Notes under the pieces: model-generated
What the model was told of the DNA's origin: nothing
Databases searched by the model: none
Seen by the model: the letters and a program-made list of their open reading frames with translations, nothing else
Position numbers and translations under genes: made by a program
Shown: one piece after another, positions 1-7,198 of the stretch
Position numbering within the stretch: position 1 is the stretch's first letter
How the letters are laid out: every line of letters starts with the position of its first letter
Assembly (NCBI RefSeq): GCF_001653715.1
Contig: NZ_LWHQ01000022.1
Coordinates: forward strand, 1 to 64,000
DNA length: 64,000 bases
Direction of reading: 5' to 3'
From: Methylobacterium platani
GTDB taxonomy: Bacteria > Pseudomonadota > Alphaproteobacteria > Rhizobiales > Beijerinckiaceae

Positions 1-60
1 CCCTCTCCCGGCCCCTGCTGACGCAGGGACCACCCTCCCCCGCAGAGGGGGGAGGGTTCG
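1..60. repeat. Intergenic repeat, copy 1 (uninterrupted)
   Basis: C/G-rich spacer sequence upstream of benB. Its first 18 bases are repeated exactly at 3556-3573. The two copies stay nearly identical through the next ~25 bases, with single differences. Here the repeat runs without interruption through CGCAGAGG at 41-48 into a G-rich tail. In the catA-catB spacer the same repeat is split by a 345-base block. The copy number elsewhere in the genome cannot be seen. Confidence 0.6.
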
Positions 61-148
61 GGAGCCCCACTCGTCCACCGAACCGACACACCGACGGCGC
101 CCCCCACCGGGGCCTGAGCGCCCCCGCACGCCCACACGGAGCCCCCCG

Positions 149-640
149 ATGCCCCTCACCCTGGAGCAGGTGCAGCAATTCCTCTACCGCGAGGCGCGCT
201 ATCTCGACGACCGCGACTTCGACGCCTGGCTGGCGCTCTACGCCCCCGACGTCGAGTTCTGGATGCCGTCCTGGGACGACGACGACCAGCTCGTCACCGA
301 TCCGCAGACCGACGTCTCGCTGATCTACTACGACAGCCGCAGCGGCCTGGAAGATCGGGTGTTCCGCATCCGCACCGAGCGCTCCAGCGCCACCAGCCTG
401 CCGGAGCCGCGCACCTCGCACAACATCTCGAACGTCGAGATCCTGGAGCAGGACGAGACGCGCGTGACGCTCCGCTTCAACTGGCTCACCTTCAACTACC
501 GCTACAAGACGGTGGATACGCATTTCGGCACGTCGTTCTACACCCTCGACACCAGCGGCGAGGCTCCGCTGATCAAGACCAAGAAGGTGATCCTCAAGAA
601 CGACTACATCCACCACGTCATCGACGTCTATCACATCTGA
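149..640 (+). CDS. benB: Benzoate 1,2-dioxygenase small (beta) subunit
   Basis: Beta subunit of the two-component ring-hydroxylating dioxygenase that converts benzoate to cis-1,2-dihydroxycyclohexa-3,5-diene-1-carboxylate. At 163 residues it has the usual length of this NTF2-like, cone-shaped subunit, which lacks the Rieske centre and catalytic iron and packs the alpha subunits. The N-terminus (LEQVQQFLYREARYLDDRDF) and the DAWLALYAPDVEFWMP stretch are typical of BenB/XylY. The ATG at 149 follows a GGAG. benA is not in the window and presumably lies just upstream. benC begins 10 bases downstream, so transcription is almost certainly shared. TodC2-type beta subunits are related, but the benC/benD context favours benzoate. 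Confidence 0.95.
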   Translation: MPLTLEQVQQFLYREARYLDDRDFDAWLALYAPDVEFWMPSWDDDDQLVTDPQTDVSLIYYDSRSGLEDRVFRIRTERSSATSLPEPRTSHNISNVEILEQDETRVTLRFNWLTFNYRYKTVDTHFGTSFYTLDTSGEAPLIKTKKVILKNDYIHHVIDVYHI

Positions 641-650
641 GGAGGCCGCC

Positions 651-1664
651 GTGAGCACCGTTGCGCTCAATTTCGAGGACGGGGTCACCCGCTTCGTCGC
701 CTGCCGGCCCGGCGAGACGGTGGCCGACGCCTCCTACCGCCTCGGCATCAACATCCCGCTCGATTGCCGGGACGGCGCCTGCGGCACCTGCCGGGTCCAT
801 TGCGAATCCGGCCGGTTCGATCCGGGCAGCTACATCGAGGACGCGCTCTCCGACGAGGAGGCCGCCCAGGGCTACGGTCTCGCCTGCCAGATGCGGCCGC
901 AGACCGACCTGGTGCTGGCGGTGGCGGCCTCCTCCGAGGTCTGCAAGACGAAGGCCGCCGCCCTCAAGGGCAAGGTCGCGGCTTTGCGGCGGCTCTCCGA
1001 CACCACCTTCGGCCTGAGCGTCGAGACCGAGGCGCCGGTCGGCTTCCTGCCGGGGCAGTACGTCAACATCGCGGTGCCGGGGAGCGGCCAGGCGCGGTCC
1101 TACTCGTTCAGCTCGGTCCCGGGCAGCAGCACGGCCGAGTTCCTGATCCGCAACATCCCGGGCGGGCTGATGAGCACGTTCCTGGCGAAGACCGCGAAGG
1201 CGGGCGCCGCCCTCGACCTGACCGGCCCCTCGGGCAGCTTCTATCTCCGCGAGATCCGCCGCCCGGTGCTGATGCTTGCCGGCGGCACCGGGCTGGCGCC
1301 GTTCCTGTCGATGCTCGCCAAGGTGGCGGAAACCGGCACCGACCAGCCGATCCACCTCGTCTACGGCGTCACCCACGATGCCGACCTCGTCGAGACCGAG
1401 GCGCTGGAGGAGGCCGCCGGAAAAATCTCGGGCTTCAGCTTCGAGACCTGCGTCGCCTCGCCCGAGAGCCGGCACGCCAGGAAGGGCTACGTCACCGAGC
1501 ACCTCGCCGACGCGCACCTGCATGGCGGCGCGATCGACACCTACCTGTGCGGCCCGCCCGCGATGGTGGATGCGGTGCGCAGGACCTTCGTCGAGCGGGG
1601 ATTGAGCCCCGCGAGCTTCCACTACGAGAAGTTCGCGGCGAGCGGCGTCGGGGGTGGGGCATGA
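651..1664 (+). CDS. benC: Benzoate 1,2-dioxygenase electron-transfer component
   Basis: Reductase that passes electrons from NADH through FAD and a plant-type [2Fe-2S] cluster to the BenAB oxygenase. The N-terminal ferredoxin domain carries Cys39, Cys44, Cys47 and Cys79. A ferredoxin-NADP reductase-like FAD domain (RSYSF near 149-153) and an NAD domain (AGGTGLAPFLS at 210-220, CGPPAMV near 302) follow. At 337 residues it is full length. The start is a GTG 10 bases after benB, behind a GAGG ribosome-binding sequence. Its stop overlaps the benD start (ATGA), which indicates translational coupling. Confidence 0.96.
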   Translation: MSTVALNFEDGVTRFVACRPGETVADASYRLGINIPLDCRDGACGTCRVHCESGRFDPGSYIEDALSDEEAAQGYGLACQMRPQTDLVLAVAASSEVCKTKAAALKGKVAALRRLSDTTFGLSVETEAPVGFLPGQYVNIAVPGSGQARSYSFSSVPGSSTAEFLIRNIPGGLMSTFLAKTAKAGAALDLTGPSGSFYLREIRRPVLMLAGGTGLAPFLSMLAKVAETGTDQPIHLVYGVTHDADLVETEALEEAAGKISGFSFETCVASPESRHARKGYVTEHLADAHLHGGAIDTYLCGPPAMVDAVRRTFVERGLSPASFHYEKFAASGVGGGA

Positions 1665-2470
1665 GCGACCTCGGCAAGAGCGGCTTCGTCTCGCCCGGCC
1701 GCTTCGCGGGCAAGGTCGCGGTGGTGACCGGCGCCGCGCAAGGCATCGGCCGCGAGGTGTCCTTGCGGCTCGCCCGCGAGGGCGCCGCCCTCCTCCTCAC
1801 CGACCGCTCGGAGATCGTCGGGGAAACGGCCGCCGAGGCGCGCGACCTCGGCGCGAAGGCCGCGGTGCAGCTCGCCGACGCCGAGAGTTTTGACGGCTGC
1901 GAGAGCGTGATGGCGGCGACGGTCGCCCGGTTCGGCCGGCTCGACGTGCTGGTCAACAATGTCGGCGGCTCGATCTGGTTCAAGCCGTTCGCGCACTACG
2001 CCCCGCACGAGGTCGAGGCCGAGATCCGGCGCTCGCTCTTTCCCACCCTGTGGTGCTGCCGGGCGGCCCTGCCGCACATGCTGGCGGGAGGCGGCGGCAG
2101 CATCGTCAACGTGTCGTCGGTGGCGACGCGGGGCGTCAACCGCGTTCCCTACGCCGCCGCGAAGGGCGGGGTGAACGCGCTCACCGCCTGCCTCGCGGTC
2201 GAATATGCCGAGCACGGCATCCGGGTGAACGCGGTGGCGCCCGGCGGCACCGAGGCGCCGCCCCGGCGCATCGCCCGCAACCCGACCCCGCCGAGCGACC
2301 AGGAGCGGGCCTGGATCGCCGAGGTGGTGGCCCAGACCAAGGCGTCGAGCCTGATGCACCGCTACGGCACCGCCGCCGAGCAGGCCGCCGCCATCCTGTT
2401 CCTCGCCTCCGACGAGGCCTCCTACGTCACCGGCGTCACCCTCCCGGTGGCCGGCGGCGACCTCGGCTGA
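1661..2470 (+). CDS. benD: cis-1,2-dihydroxybenzoate (benzoate diol) dehydrogenase
   Basis: Short-chain dehydrogenase that oxidises and decarboxylates benzoate cis-diol to catechol with NAD+. The Rossmann motif TGAAQGIG lies at residues 23-30, NNVGG at 99-103, and the catalytic set is Ser152/153, Tyr164 and Lys168. The open frame extends far upstream inside benC, but the ATG at 1661 overlaps the benC stop and gives a standard 269-residue SDR, so that start was chosen. It completes the benzoate-to-catechol steps and is followed 34 bases later by catA. Confidence 0.94.
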   Translation: MSDLGKSGFVSPGRFAGKVAVVTGAAQGIGREVSLRLAREGAALLLTDRSEIVGETAAEARDLGAKAAVQLADAESFDGCESVMAATVARFGRLDVLVNNVGGSIWFKPFAHYAPHEVEAEIRRSLFPTLWCCRAALPHMLAGGGGSIVNVSSVATRGVNRVPYAAAKGGVNALTACLAVEYAEHGIRVNAVAPGGTEAPPRRIARNPTPPSDQERAWIAEVVAQTKASSLMHRYGTAAEQAAAILFLASDEASYVTGVTLPVAGGDLG

Positions 2471-2504
2471 CCTGTCCCTGCAACCACAAGAGAGGAAACG
2501 CCCA

Positions 2505-3443
2505 ATGACCACGACGACCTCCAAGATCGCCGATTCCGCCGAGGCCCAGGGCCTGTTCGACAAGGTCGCGGGCCTCTCCACCGAGGCCGGCAATCCGCGC
2601 GTCAAGCAGATCGTGCGCCGCATCGTCGAGGATGCCTGCCGGATCGTCGAGGATCTCGACGTGACCCCGAGCGAGTTCTGGACCGCGATGAGCTACCTGA
2701 CCGAGACCGGCCAGAAGAACGAGTTCGGCCTCCTGATGCCGGGGCTCGGCATCGAGCACTTCATCGACCTGTGCATCGACGCCAAGGAGCGGGCGGCCGG
2801 CATCGCGGGCGGCACGCCGCGCACCATCGAGGGTCCGCTCTACGTCGCCGGCGCGCCGCTGGCGAAGGGCGAGGCGCGCCTCGACGACGACCCGGAGGAC
2901 GGCGAGGTGCTGATCGTCGAGGGGCAAGTCACCGGGGAGGGCGGCGCGCCGGTGGCGGGGGCCGTCGTCGACGTCTGGCACGCCAACACGCTCGGCAACT
3001 ACTCGGTCTTCGACAAGGGCCAGAGCACCTGGAACCTGCGCCGCCGCATCGAGACCGACGGGGAGGGGCGCTACCGCTTCCGCAGCATCCTGCCGAAGGG
3101 CTACGGCTGCCCGCCGCAAGGCCAGACCCAGGCGCTGCTCGACCAGCTCGGCCGCCACGGCCAGCGCCCGGCCCATATCCACTTCTTCGTCTCCGGCCTC
3201 GGCCACCGGCACCTGACGACGCAGATCAACCTCTCGGACGACCCCTACCTGCACGACGACTTCGCCTTCGCCACCCGCGACGGGCTGATCGCCGACGTGG
3301 TGCGGGTCACCGACCCGGCGGCGATCGCGGCGGCCGGGCTGGAGGCACCGTTCTCGACCATCCGGTTCGACTTCGCGCTCAACCCGGAGGTGGCGCACGC
3401 CCCCGACCCGGTGGTGGTGCGGCCGCACGCCGAGGCGGCCTGA
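2505..3443 (+). CDS. catA: Catechol 1,2-dioxygenase
   Basis: Intradiol (ortho) ring-cleavage dioxygenase converting catechol and O2 to cis,cis-muconate using non-haem Fe(III). The iron ligands are visible as Tyr166, Tyr200, His224 and His226 (RPAHIHFF). An N-terminal helical dimerisation domain precedes them (about residues 15-110). The 312-residue length is normal. The ATG lies behind a strong AGAGAGGAAA ribosome-binding site. The position after benD links benzoate oxidation directly to ring cleavage. A GC-rich hairpin follows the stop. Confidence 0.95.
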   Translation: MTTTTSKIADSAEAQGLFDKVAGLSTEAGNPRVKQIVRRIVEDACRIVEDLDVTPSEFWTAMSYLTETGQKNEFGLLMPGLGIEHFIDLCIDAKERAAGIAGGTPRTIEGPLYVAGAPLAKGEARLDDDPEDGEVLIVEGQVTGEGGAPVAGAVVDVWHANTLGNYSVFDKGQSTWNLRRRIETDGEGRYRFRSILPKGYGCPPQGQTQALLDQLGRHGQRPAHIHFFVSGLGHRHLTTQINLSDDPYLHDDFAFATRDGLIADVVRVTDPAAIAAAGLEAPFSTIRFDFALNPEVAHAPDPVVVRPHAEAA

Positions 3444-3463
3444 GGCGCGACGTCCGACCTCTG

Positions 3464-3492
3464 CCCCTCTGCGGAGCCGGGCGGGAGAGGGG
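3464..3492 (+). terminator. GC-rich hairpin after catA
   Basis: Inverted repeat CCCCTCT/AGAGGGG with a 15-base loop, starting 20 bases after the catA stop. There is no following T-run, so it is at best a weak or Rho-assisted terminator or an mRNA-stabilising stem. It belongs to the same C/G-rich repeat vocabulary as the rest of this spacer. Confidence 0.35.
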
Positions 3493-3555
3493 ACGCCGCT
3501 TCCGGAGAGGTCGCGACCATTCTGACGGGCGCCACCTGGATCGGCGTCGCGCTGC

Positions 3556-3603
3556 CCCTCTCCCGGCCCCTGCCGACGCAGGGTCCACCCTCCCTCACAG
3601 AGG
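3556..3603. repeat. Intergenic repeat, copy 2 (left half, interrupted)
   Basis: Matches window positions 1-48 with only a few differences (18 identical bases, then near-identity through CCACCCTCCC and CACAGAGG). The continuation of copy 1, CGCAGAGG plus a G-rich tail ending in GGGTTC, reappears only at 3949-3973. The repeat is therefore split by the block at 3604-3948. Confidence 0.55.
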
Positions 3604-3948
3604 CAGGGCTGTCCGGGAAAACGTCTGAGACGAGAAGAACACGGGTTTCCCCCTCTCCCCGCGGGCGGGGAGAGGCCTGAGCTCCGAAGGGGCTCAGGGA
3701 GCAGCGAACCGCAGGTTCGCCGCGAGGGTGAGGGGGTGTTTCCGGAGGAGCCTCATGCGTTGACACCCCCTCACCCTCGCTCCGGCTTCGCCTCCGCTTG
3801 CTGCGTCTCCTGAACGGAGACACAGCCCTCTCCCCGCAACGAAGTCGGGCAAGCCCGACTTCGTCCGTCACTCGCGGATCCCGGGCAAGCCCGGGATCCG
3901 TCGGGGAGAGGAGAAGACCCGCGCCCTTCTTTCCCCGAACAGCCCTGC
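3604..3948. mobile_element. 345-base MITE-like insertion with inverted ends
   Basis: The block begins CAGGGCTGTCCGGG and ends CCCGAACAGCCCTGC. The ends are inverted over 14 bases with one mismatch. It is flanked by CACAGAGG on the left and CGCAGAGG on the right, which look like an 8-base target duplication with one change. Inside are several near-perfect hairpins at 3652-3675, 3841-3862 and 3875-3900, and a GAGGGTGAGGGGG/CCCCCTCACCCTC pair near 3724-3776. It has no coding capacity. Non-autonomous element status is inferred from this structure and from the unsplit copy at 1-60. Confidence 0.5.
3841..3900. repeat. Two perfect AA-loop hairpins
   Basis: Two consecutive perfect inverted repeats. 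The one at 3841-3862 has 10-base arms and the one at 3875-3900 has 12-base arms; both have the loop sequence GGGC-AA-GCCC. They lie inside the MITE-like block between catA and catB and would fold strongly in RNA as well as DNA. Confidence 0.7.
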
Positions 3949-4027
3949 CGCAGAGGGGGAGGGGGAAGGGTTCAGAGCCCGCGCTTCAAACCCGAACCGA
4001 CCCCACCCCACGCATCCCGAGACCCCC

Positions 4028-5197
4028 ATGCTCGCGAAGACCCAGCGGCACGACGCCGTGCACCACACCCCCGCCCGAGACCTCGCGGTCGCCGGGATCC
4101 GCACCACGATCGTCGACGTGCCGACGGTGCGGAAGCACAAGCTCTCGCAGACATCGGTCACCGCGCAGAGCTACGTCATCGTGCAAGCCCGCCTCGCCAA
4201 CGGCGTCGAGGGCATCGGCGAGGCGGCGACGCTCGGGGGACCGCGCTGGAGCGAGGAGAGCGTCGAGGGCATCAAGGCCACCATCGACACCTACCTCGCC
4301 CCCGCCCTGATCGGCCAGGCCGCCGACCGCTTCGTCACCGCCGGCGAGCGCCTGGACGCGGCGGCCAAGCGCAACAACGCCGCCAAGGCGGCGCTCGAGA
4401 CCGCCCTGTTCGATGCGGTGGGCAAGACCCTCGGCCTGCCGGTCGCGGCCCTGCTCGGCGGCGCCGTGCGCACCCGCTTCCCGGTCCTGTGGACGCTCGC
4501 CTCCGGCGATCCCGACCAGGAGATCGCGGAAGCCGAAGCCAAGCTCGGCGCGCGGCTGCACCGGACCTTCAAGATCAAGATCGGCGCGCAATCACCCGAG
4601 GCCGACCTCGCGCGGCTGACCCGCCTGTCGACGGCGCTCGCCGACCGCGCCACGCTCATCGTCGACGCCAACCAGGCCTGGGACGAGACGGTCGCCCGGC
4701 GCTGCCTGCCGCGGCTGGCCGATCTCGGCATCGCCCTCGTCGAGCAGCCGCTGCCGGCCTGGAACGTCGCCGGGATGGGGCGCCTGCGGGCGCAGGGCGG
4801 GCTGCCGCCGCTGCTCGCCGACGAATGCGTGTTCACCGCCCACGACATGATGGGCGTCGCGCAGGCCGCCGCCGCGGACGCGGTCTCGCTCAAGCTCGTC
4901 AAGCATGGCGGGCTCGTGGGCTTGCGCAAGGTCGCGGCGGTGGCGGAGGCCGCCGGCATCGGGCTCTACGGCGGCTGCCTCCTGGAGAGCTCGGTCGGCG
5001 CCGCGGCGCATCTCCACGCCTTCGCGGGCCTGCGCGAGCTCGCCTGGGGCTGCGAGCATTTCGGGCCGCAGATCCTCACCGGCGACCTCGTCACCGAGCC
5101 GCTCGCCTTCCACGACTTCGCGGTGCACCTGCCCGAGGGTCCCGGCCTCGGCGTGACCCTCGATCCCGACAAGCTGCGCCACTACGCCAGGAGCTGA
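4028..5197 (+). CDS. catB: Muconate cycloisomerase
   Basis: Enolase-superfamily enzyme cyclising cis,cis-muconate to (+)-muconolactone. The family residues are present: Lys182 and Lys184 in FKIKIG, metal ligands Asp213 (VDANQ), Glu239 (VEQPLP) and Asp265 (LADE), and Lys289 in SLKLVKHGG. The length of 389 residues is slightly above the usual ~370 because of the N-terminus. A shorter start is possible, but the ATG at 4028 is the first good one. It is 4 bases upstream of catC and 584 bases after catA. The repeat-filled spacer may separate it transcriptionally from ben-catA. Confidence 0.94.
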   Translation: MLAKTQRHDAVHHTPARDLAVAGIRTTIVDVPTVRKHKLSQTSVTAQSYVIVQARLANGVEGIGEAATLGGPRWSEESVEGIKATIDTYLAPALIGQAADRFVTAGERLDAAAKRNNAAKAALETALFDAVGKTLGLPVAALLGGAVRTRFPVLWTLASGDPDQEIAEAEAKLGARLHRTFKIKIGAQSPEADLARLTRLSTALADRATLIVDANQAWDETVARRCLPRLADLGIALVEQPLPAWNVAGMGRLRAQGGLPPLLADECVFTAHDMMGVAQAAAADAVSLKLVKHGGLVGLRKVAAVAEAAGIGLYGGCLLESSVGAAAHLHAFAGLRELAWGCEHFGPQILTGDLVTEPLAFHDFAVHLPEGPGLGVTLDPDKLRHYARS

Positions 5198-5201
5198 TCC
5201 C

Positions 5202-5480
5202 ATGCTGTACTGCGTCGAGATGGACGTCGCGATCCCGCACGGCCTCGATCCCGAGCACGTCGCCCGGCTGAAGGCCGACGAGAAGGCGCGCGCCCAGGAT
5301 CTCCAGCGCCAGGGCAAGTGGCTGCACCTGTGGCGGGTCGCCGGCCGCTACGCCAATATCAGCGTGTTCGACGTCGCGAGCCACGACGAGCTGCACGACA
5401 TCCTGTCCGGCCTGCCGCTGTTCCCGTTCATGACGATGCGCGTGACGCCGCTCGCGCGCCATCCCTCGGCGATCGAGTGA
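5202..5480 (+). CDS. catC: Muconolactone delta-isomerase
   Basis: Small decameric isomerase converting muconolactone to 3-oxoadipate enol-lactone, the last step before the branches merge at PcaD. At 92 residues it has the exact family length. MLYCVEMDV at the N-terminus and FPFMTMRVTPLARHPS at the C-terminus are typical. The ATG lies 4 bases after the catB stop, behind CCAGGAG at the end of catB, so it is surely cotranscribed. No pcaD/pcaIJF genes follow, so enol-lactone hydrolysis must be encoded elsewhere. Confidence 0.95.
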   Translation: MLYCVEMDVAIPHGLDPEHVARLKADEKARAQDLQRQGKWLHLWRVAGRYANISVFDVASHDELHDILSGLPLFPFMTMRVTPLARHPSAIE

Positions 5481-5533
5481 GCGACGGGACCGTTGCCGGG
5501 CGGCACAGCTCCCCCGGCCGCGGACACCCTCGG

Positions 5534-5674
5534 CGTCATCCCGCGGCCCGTCGAAGACGAGAACCCGGGATCCATCACTGCTGACGAAGAAGAAAAAACA
5601 GATCGCCATTCTCTTCGTCCTGCATCGTCGGCGGTTCTGGATCCCGGTTTCCGCTGCGCGACCCCGGGATGACG
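5534..5674. repeat. MITE/REP-like element between catC and transporter gene
   Basis: A 141-base block bounded by CGTCATCCCG and its exact inverse CGGGATGACG. Nested inside are arms around AACCCGGGATCC and GGATCCCGGTTT, and an A-rich centre (GAAGAAGAAAAAACAG). Dispersed palindromic intergenic units with GTCATCCCG ends and CCGGGATCC cores are common in rhizobial-group genomes. It has no coding potential. Confidence 0.6.
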
Positions 5675-5775
5675 ATGGAGGGCATGAACACTGTCCAGCA
5701 TCTTGGACAGATCGCGGCGCCACCCGGCGCAAGACGAAAAAAATCTCAAAAATCATCCCGGAGGAACCGACGCCC

Positions 5776-7122
5776 ATGCCCACTCCCCGCAGCATCGACG
5801 TCCAGGACGTCATCAACCGCCACGGCGTATCGCGATTCCAGATGCGGATCGTGCTGCTGTGCTTCCTCGTCGTCGCCATCGACGGGTTCGACACCGCCGC
5901 GATCGGCTACATCGCCCCGGCCTTGCGCAGCCAGTGGGGGGTGACGCAGGCCCAGCTGGCGCCGCTGTTCGGGGCCGGGCTGTTCGGCCTGATGATCGGC
6001 GCCTTCCTGTTCGGGCCGCTCGCCGACCGGGTCGGCCGCAAGGCGGTGCTGATCGTCACCACGGCGTTCTTCGGACTCGCCAGCCTCGCCTCGGCCTGGT
6101 CGACCTCGATCGAGATGCTGACGGTGCTGCGCTTCGTCACCGGCCTGGGGCTCGGCGGCGCGATGCCGAACGCCATCACGCTGACCTCGGAATACTGCCC
6201 CGAGCACCGGCGCTCGTTCCTCACCATGGCGATGTTCTGCGGCTTCACCGTCGGCTCGGCGCTCGGCGGCTTCGCGGCGGCGCACCTGATCGCCGATTAC
6301 GGCTGGACCTCGGTGCTGGTGCTCGGCGGCGTGCTGCCGCTCGCCCTCGTGCCGGTGCTGATGCTCGGCCTGCCGGAATCGGTCCGCTTCCTCGTCCTCA
6401 AGCAGGCCCCGGCGGAGAGCGTCGCCAAGCTCCTCCGACACATCGCCCCGGCGGAAGACTTCTCCGGCGCCACCTTCACCGGCATCGCCAAGCCGAAGGG
6501 CTCGCCGATCGGCCAGCTGTTCCGGCCCGGCCTCGTCGCCGGCACGCTGTGCCTGTGGCTCACCTTCTTCATGAGCCTCCTGATCTTCTACCTGCTGTCG
6601 AGCTGGCTCCCGACCATCATCAGCAGCGCCGGCCTGTCGCTCAAGGAGGCCTCCCTCGTCACCGTGATGCTCGCCACCGGCGGCACCGTGGGCGGGCTGG
6701 TGCTCGGGGCGCTGATGGACCGGGCGAACCCGCACGTGGTGCTCGGCCTGTCCTATCTCGCGGCAGCCGGCTTCGTGGCGCTGATCGGCAGCGCCACCGG
6801 CTCGGTGCCCCTGCTGGTGGTCGCGGTGTTCGGCGCCGGGTTCTGCGTCGCCGGCTCGCAGATCGGCATCAACGCCCTCTCGGCGAGCTACTACCCGACC
6901 GCGAACCGCGCCACCGGCGTCGCCTGGGCCAACGCGGTCGGCCGGGTCGGCTCGGTGGTCGGCTCGATGATCGGCGCCTCGCTGATCGGGCTGGGTCTCG
7001 GCCTGCCGGCGACCTTCGGCATCGTCGCCCTGCCGGCCCTGGTCGCCGCCGCGAGCATCGCGCTCAAGGGCCGGCTCGGCACGCCGGCGCCGCGCCTCGC
7101 CCCGGTGCTGCAGAACTCCTGA
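5776..7122 (+). CDS. Aromatic acid:H+ symporter (MFS, AAHS family)
   Basis: 448-residue, 12-helix major facilitator of the BenK/PcaK class. Family signatures are DGFDTAAIGYIAPAL in helix 1 (about residues 35-50, with acidic residues needed for aromatic acid uptake) and the loop 2-3 motif GPLADRVGRKAVLI (about 77-90). The ATG follows GGAGGAACC. Location directly after catC argues for benzoate or a hydroxylated benzoate as substrate. PcaK-type 4-hydroxybenzoate/protocatechuate transport cannot be excluded from sequence alone. The MITE-like repeat separates it from catC. Confidence 0.88.
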   Translation: MPTPRSIDVQDVINRHGVSRFQMRIVLLCFLVVAIDGFDTAAIGYIAPALRSQWGVTQAQLAPLFGAGLFGLMIGAFLFGPLADRVGRKAVLIVTTAFFGLASLASAWSTSIEMLTVLRFVTGLGLGGAMPNAITLTSEYCPEHRRSFLTMAMFCGFTVGSALGGFAAAHLIADYGWTSVLVLGGVLPLALVPVLMLGLPESVRFLVLKQAPAESVAKLLRHIAPAEDFSGATFTGIAKPKGSPIGQLFRPGLVAGTLCLWLTFFMSLLIFYLLSSWLPTIISSAGLSLKEASLVTVMLATGGTVGGLVLGALMDRANPHVVLGLSYLAAAGFVALIGSATGSVPLLVVAVFGAGFCVAGSQIGINALSASYYPTANRATGVAWANAVGRVGSVVGSMIGASLIGLGLGLPATFGIVALPALVAAASIALKGRLGTPAPRLAPVLQNS

Positions 7123-7198
7123 CGCCCTCGTCCCCGCGCGGGGCGCAGAGACCCCGCGCGGGGCTCGATCGAGCCTGCCCTCCAGGGAGATCCGACCC

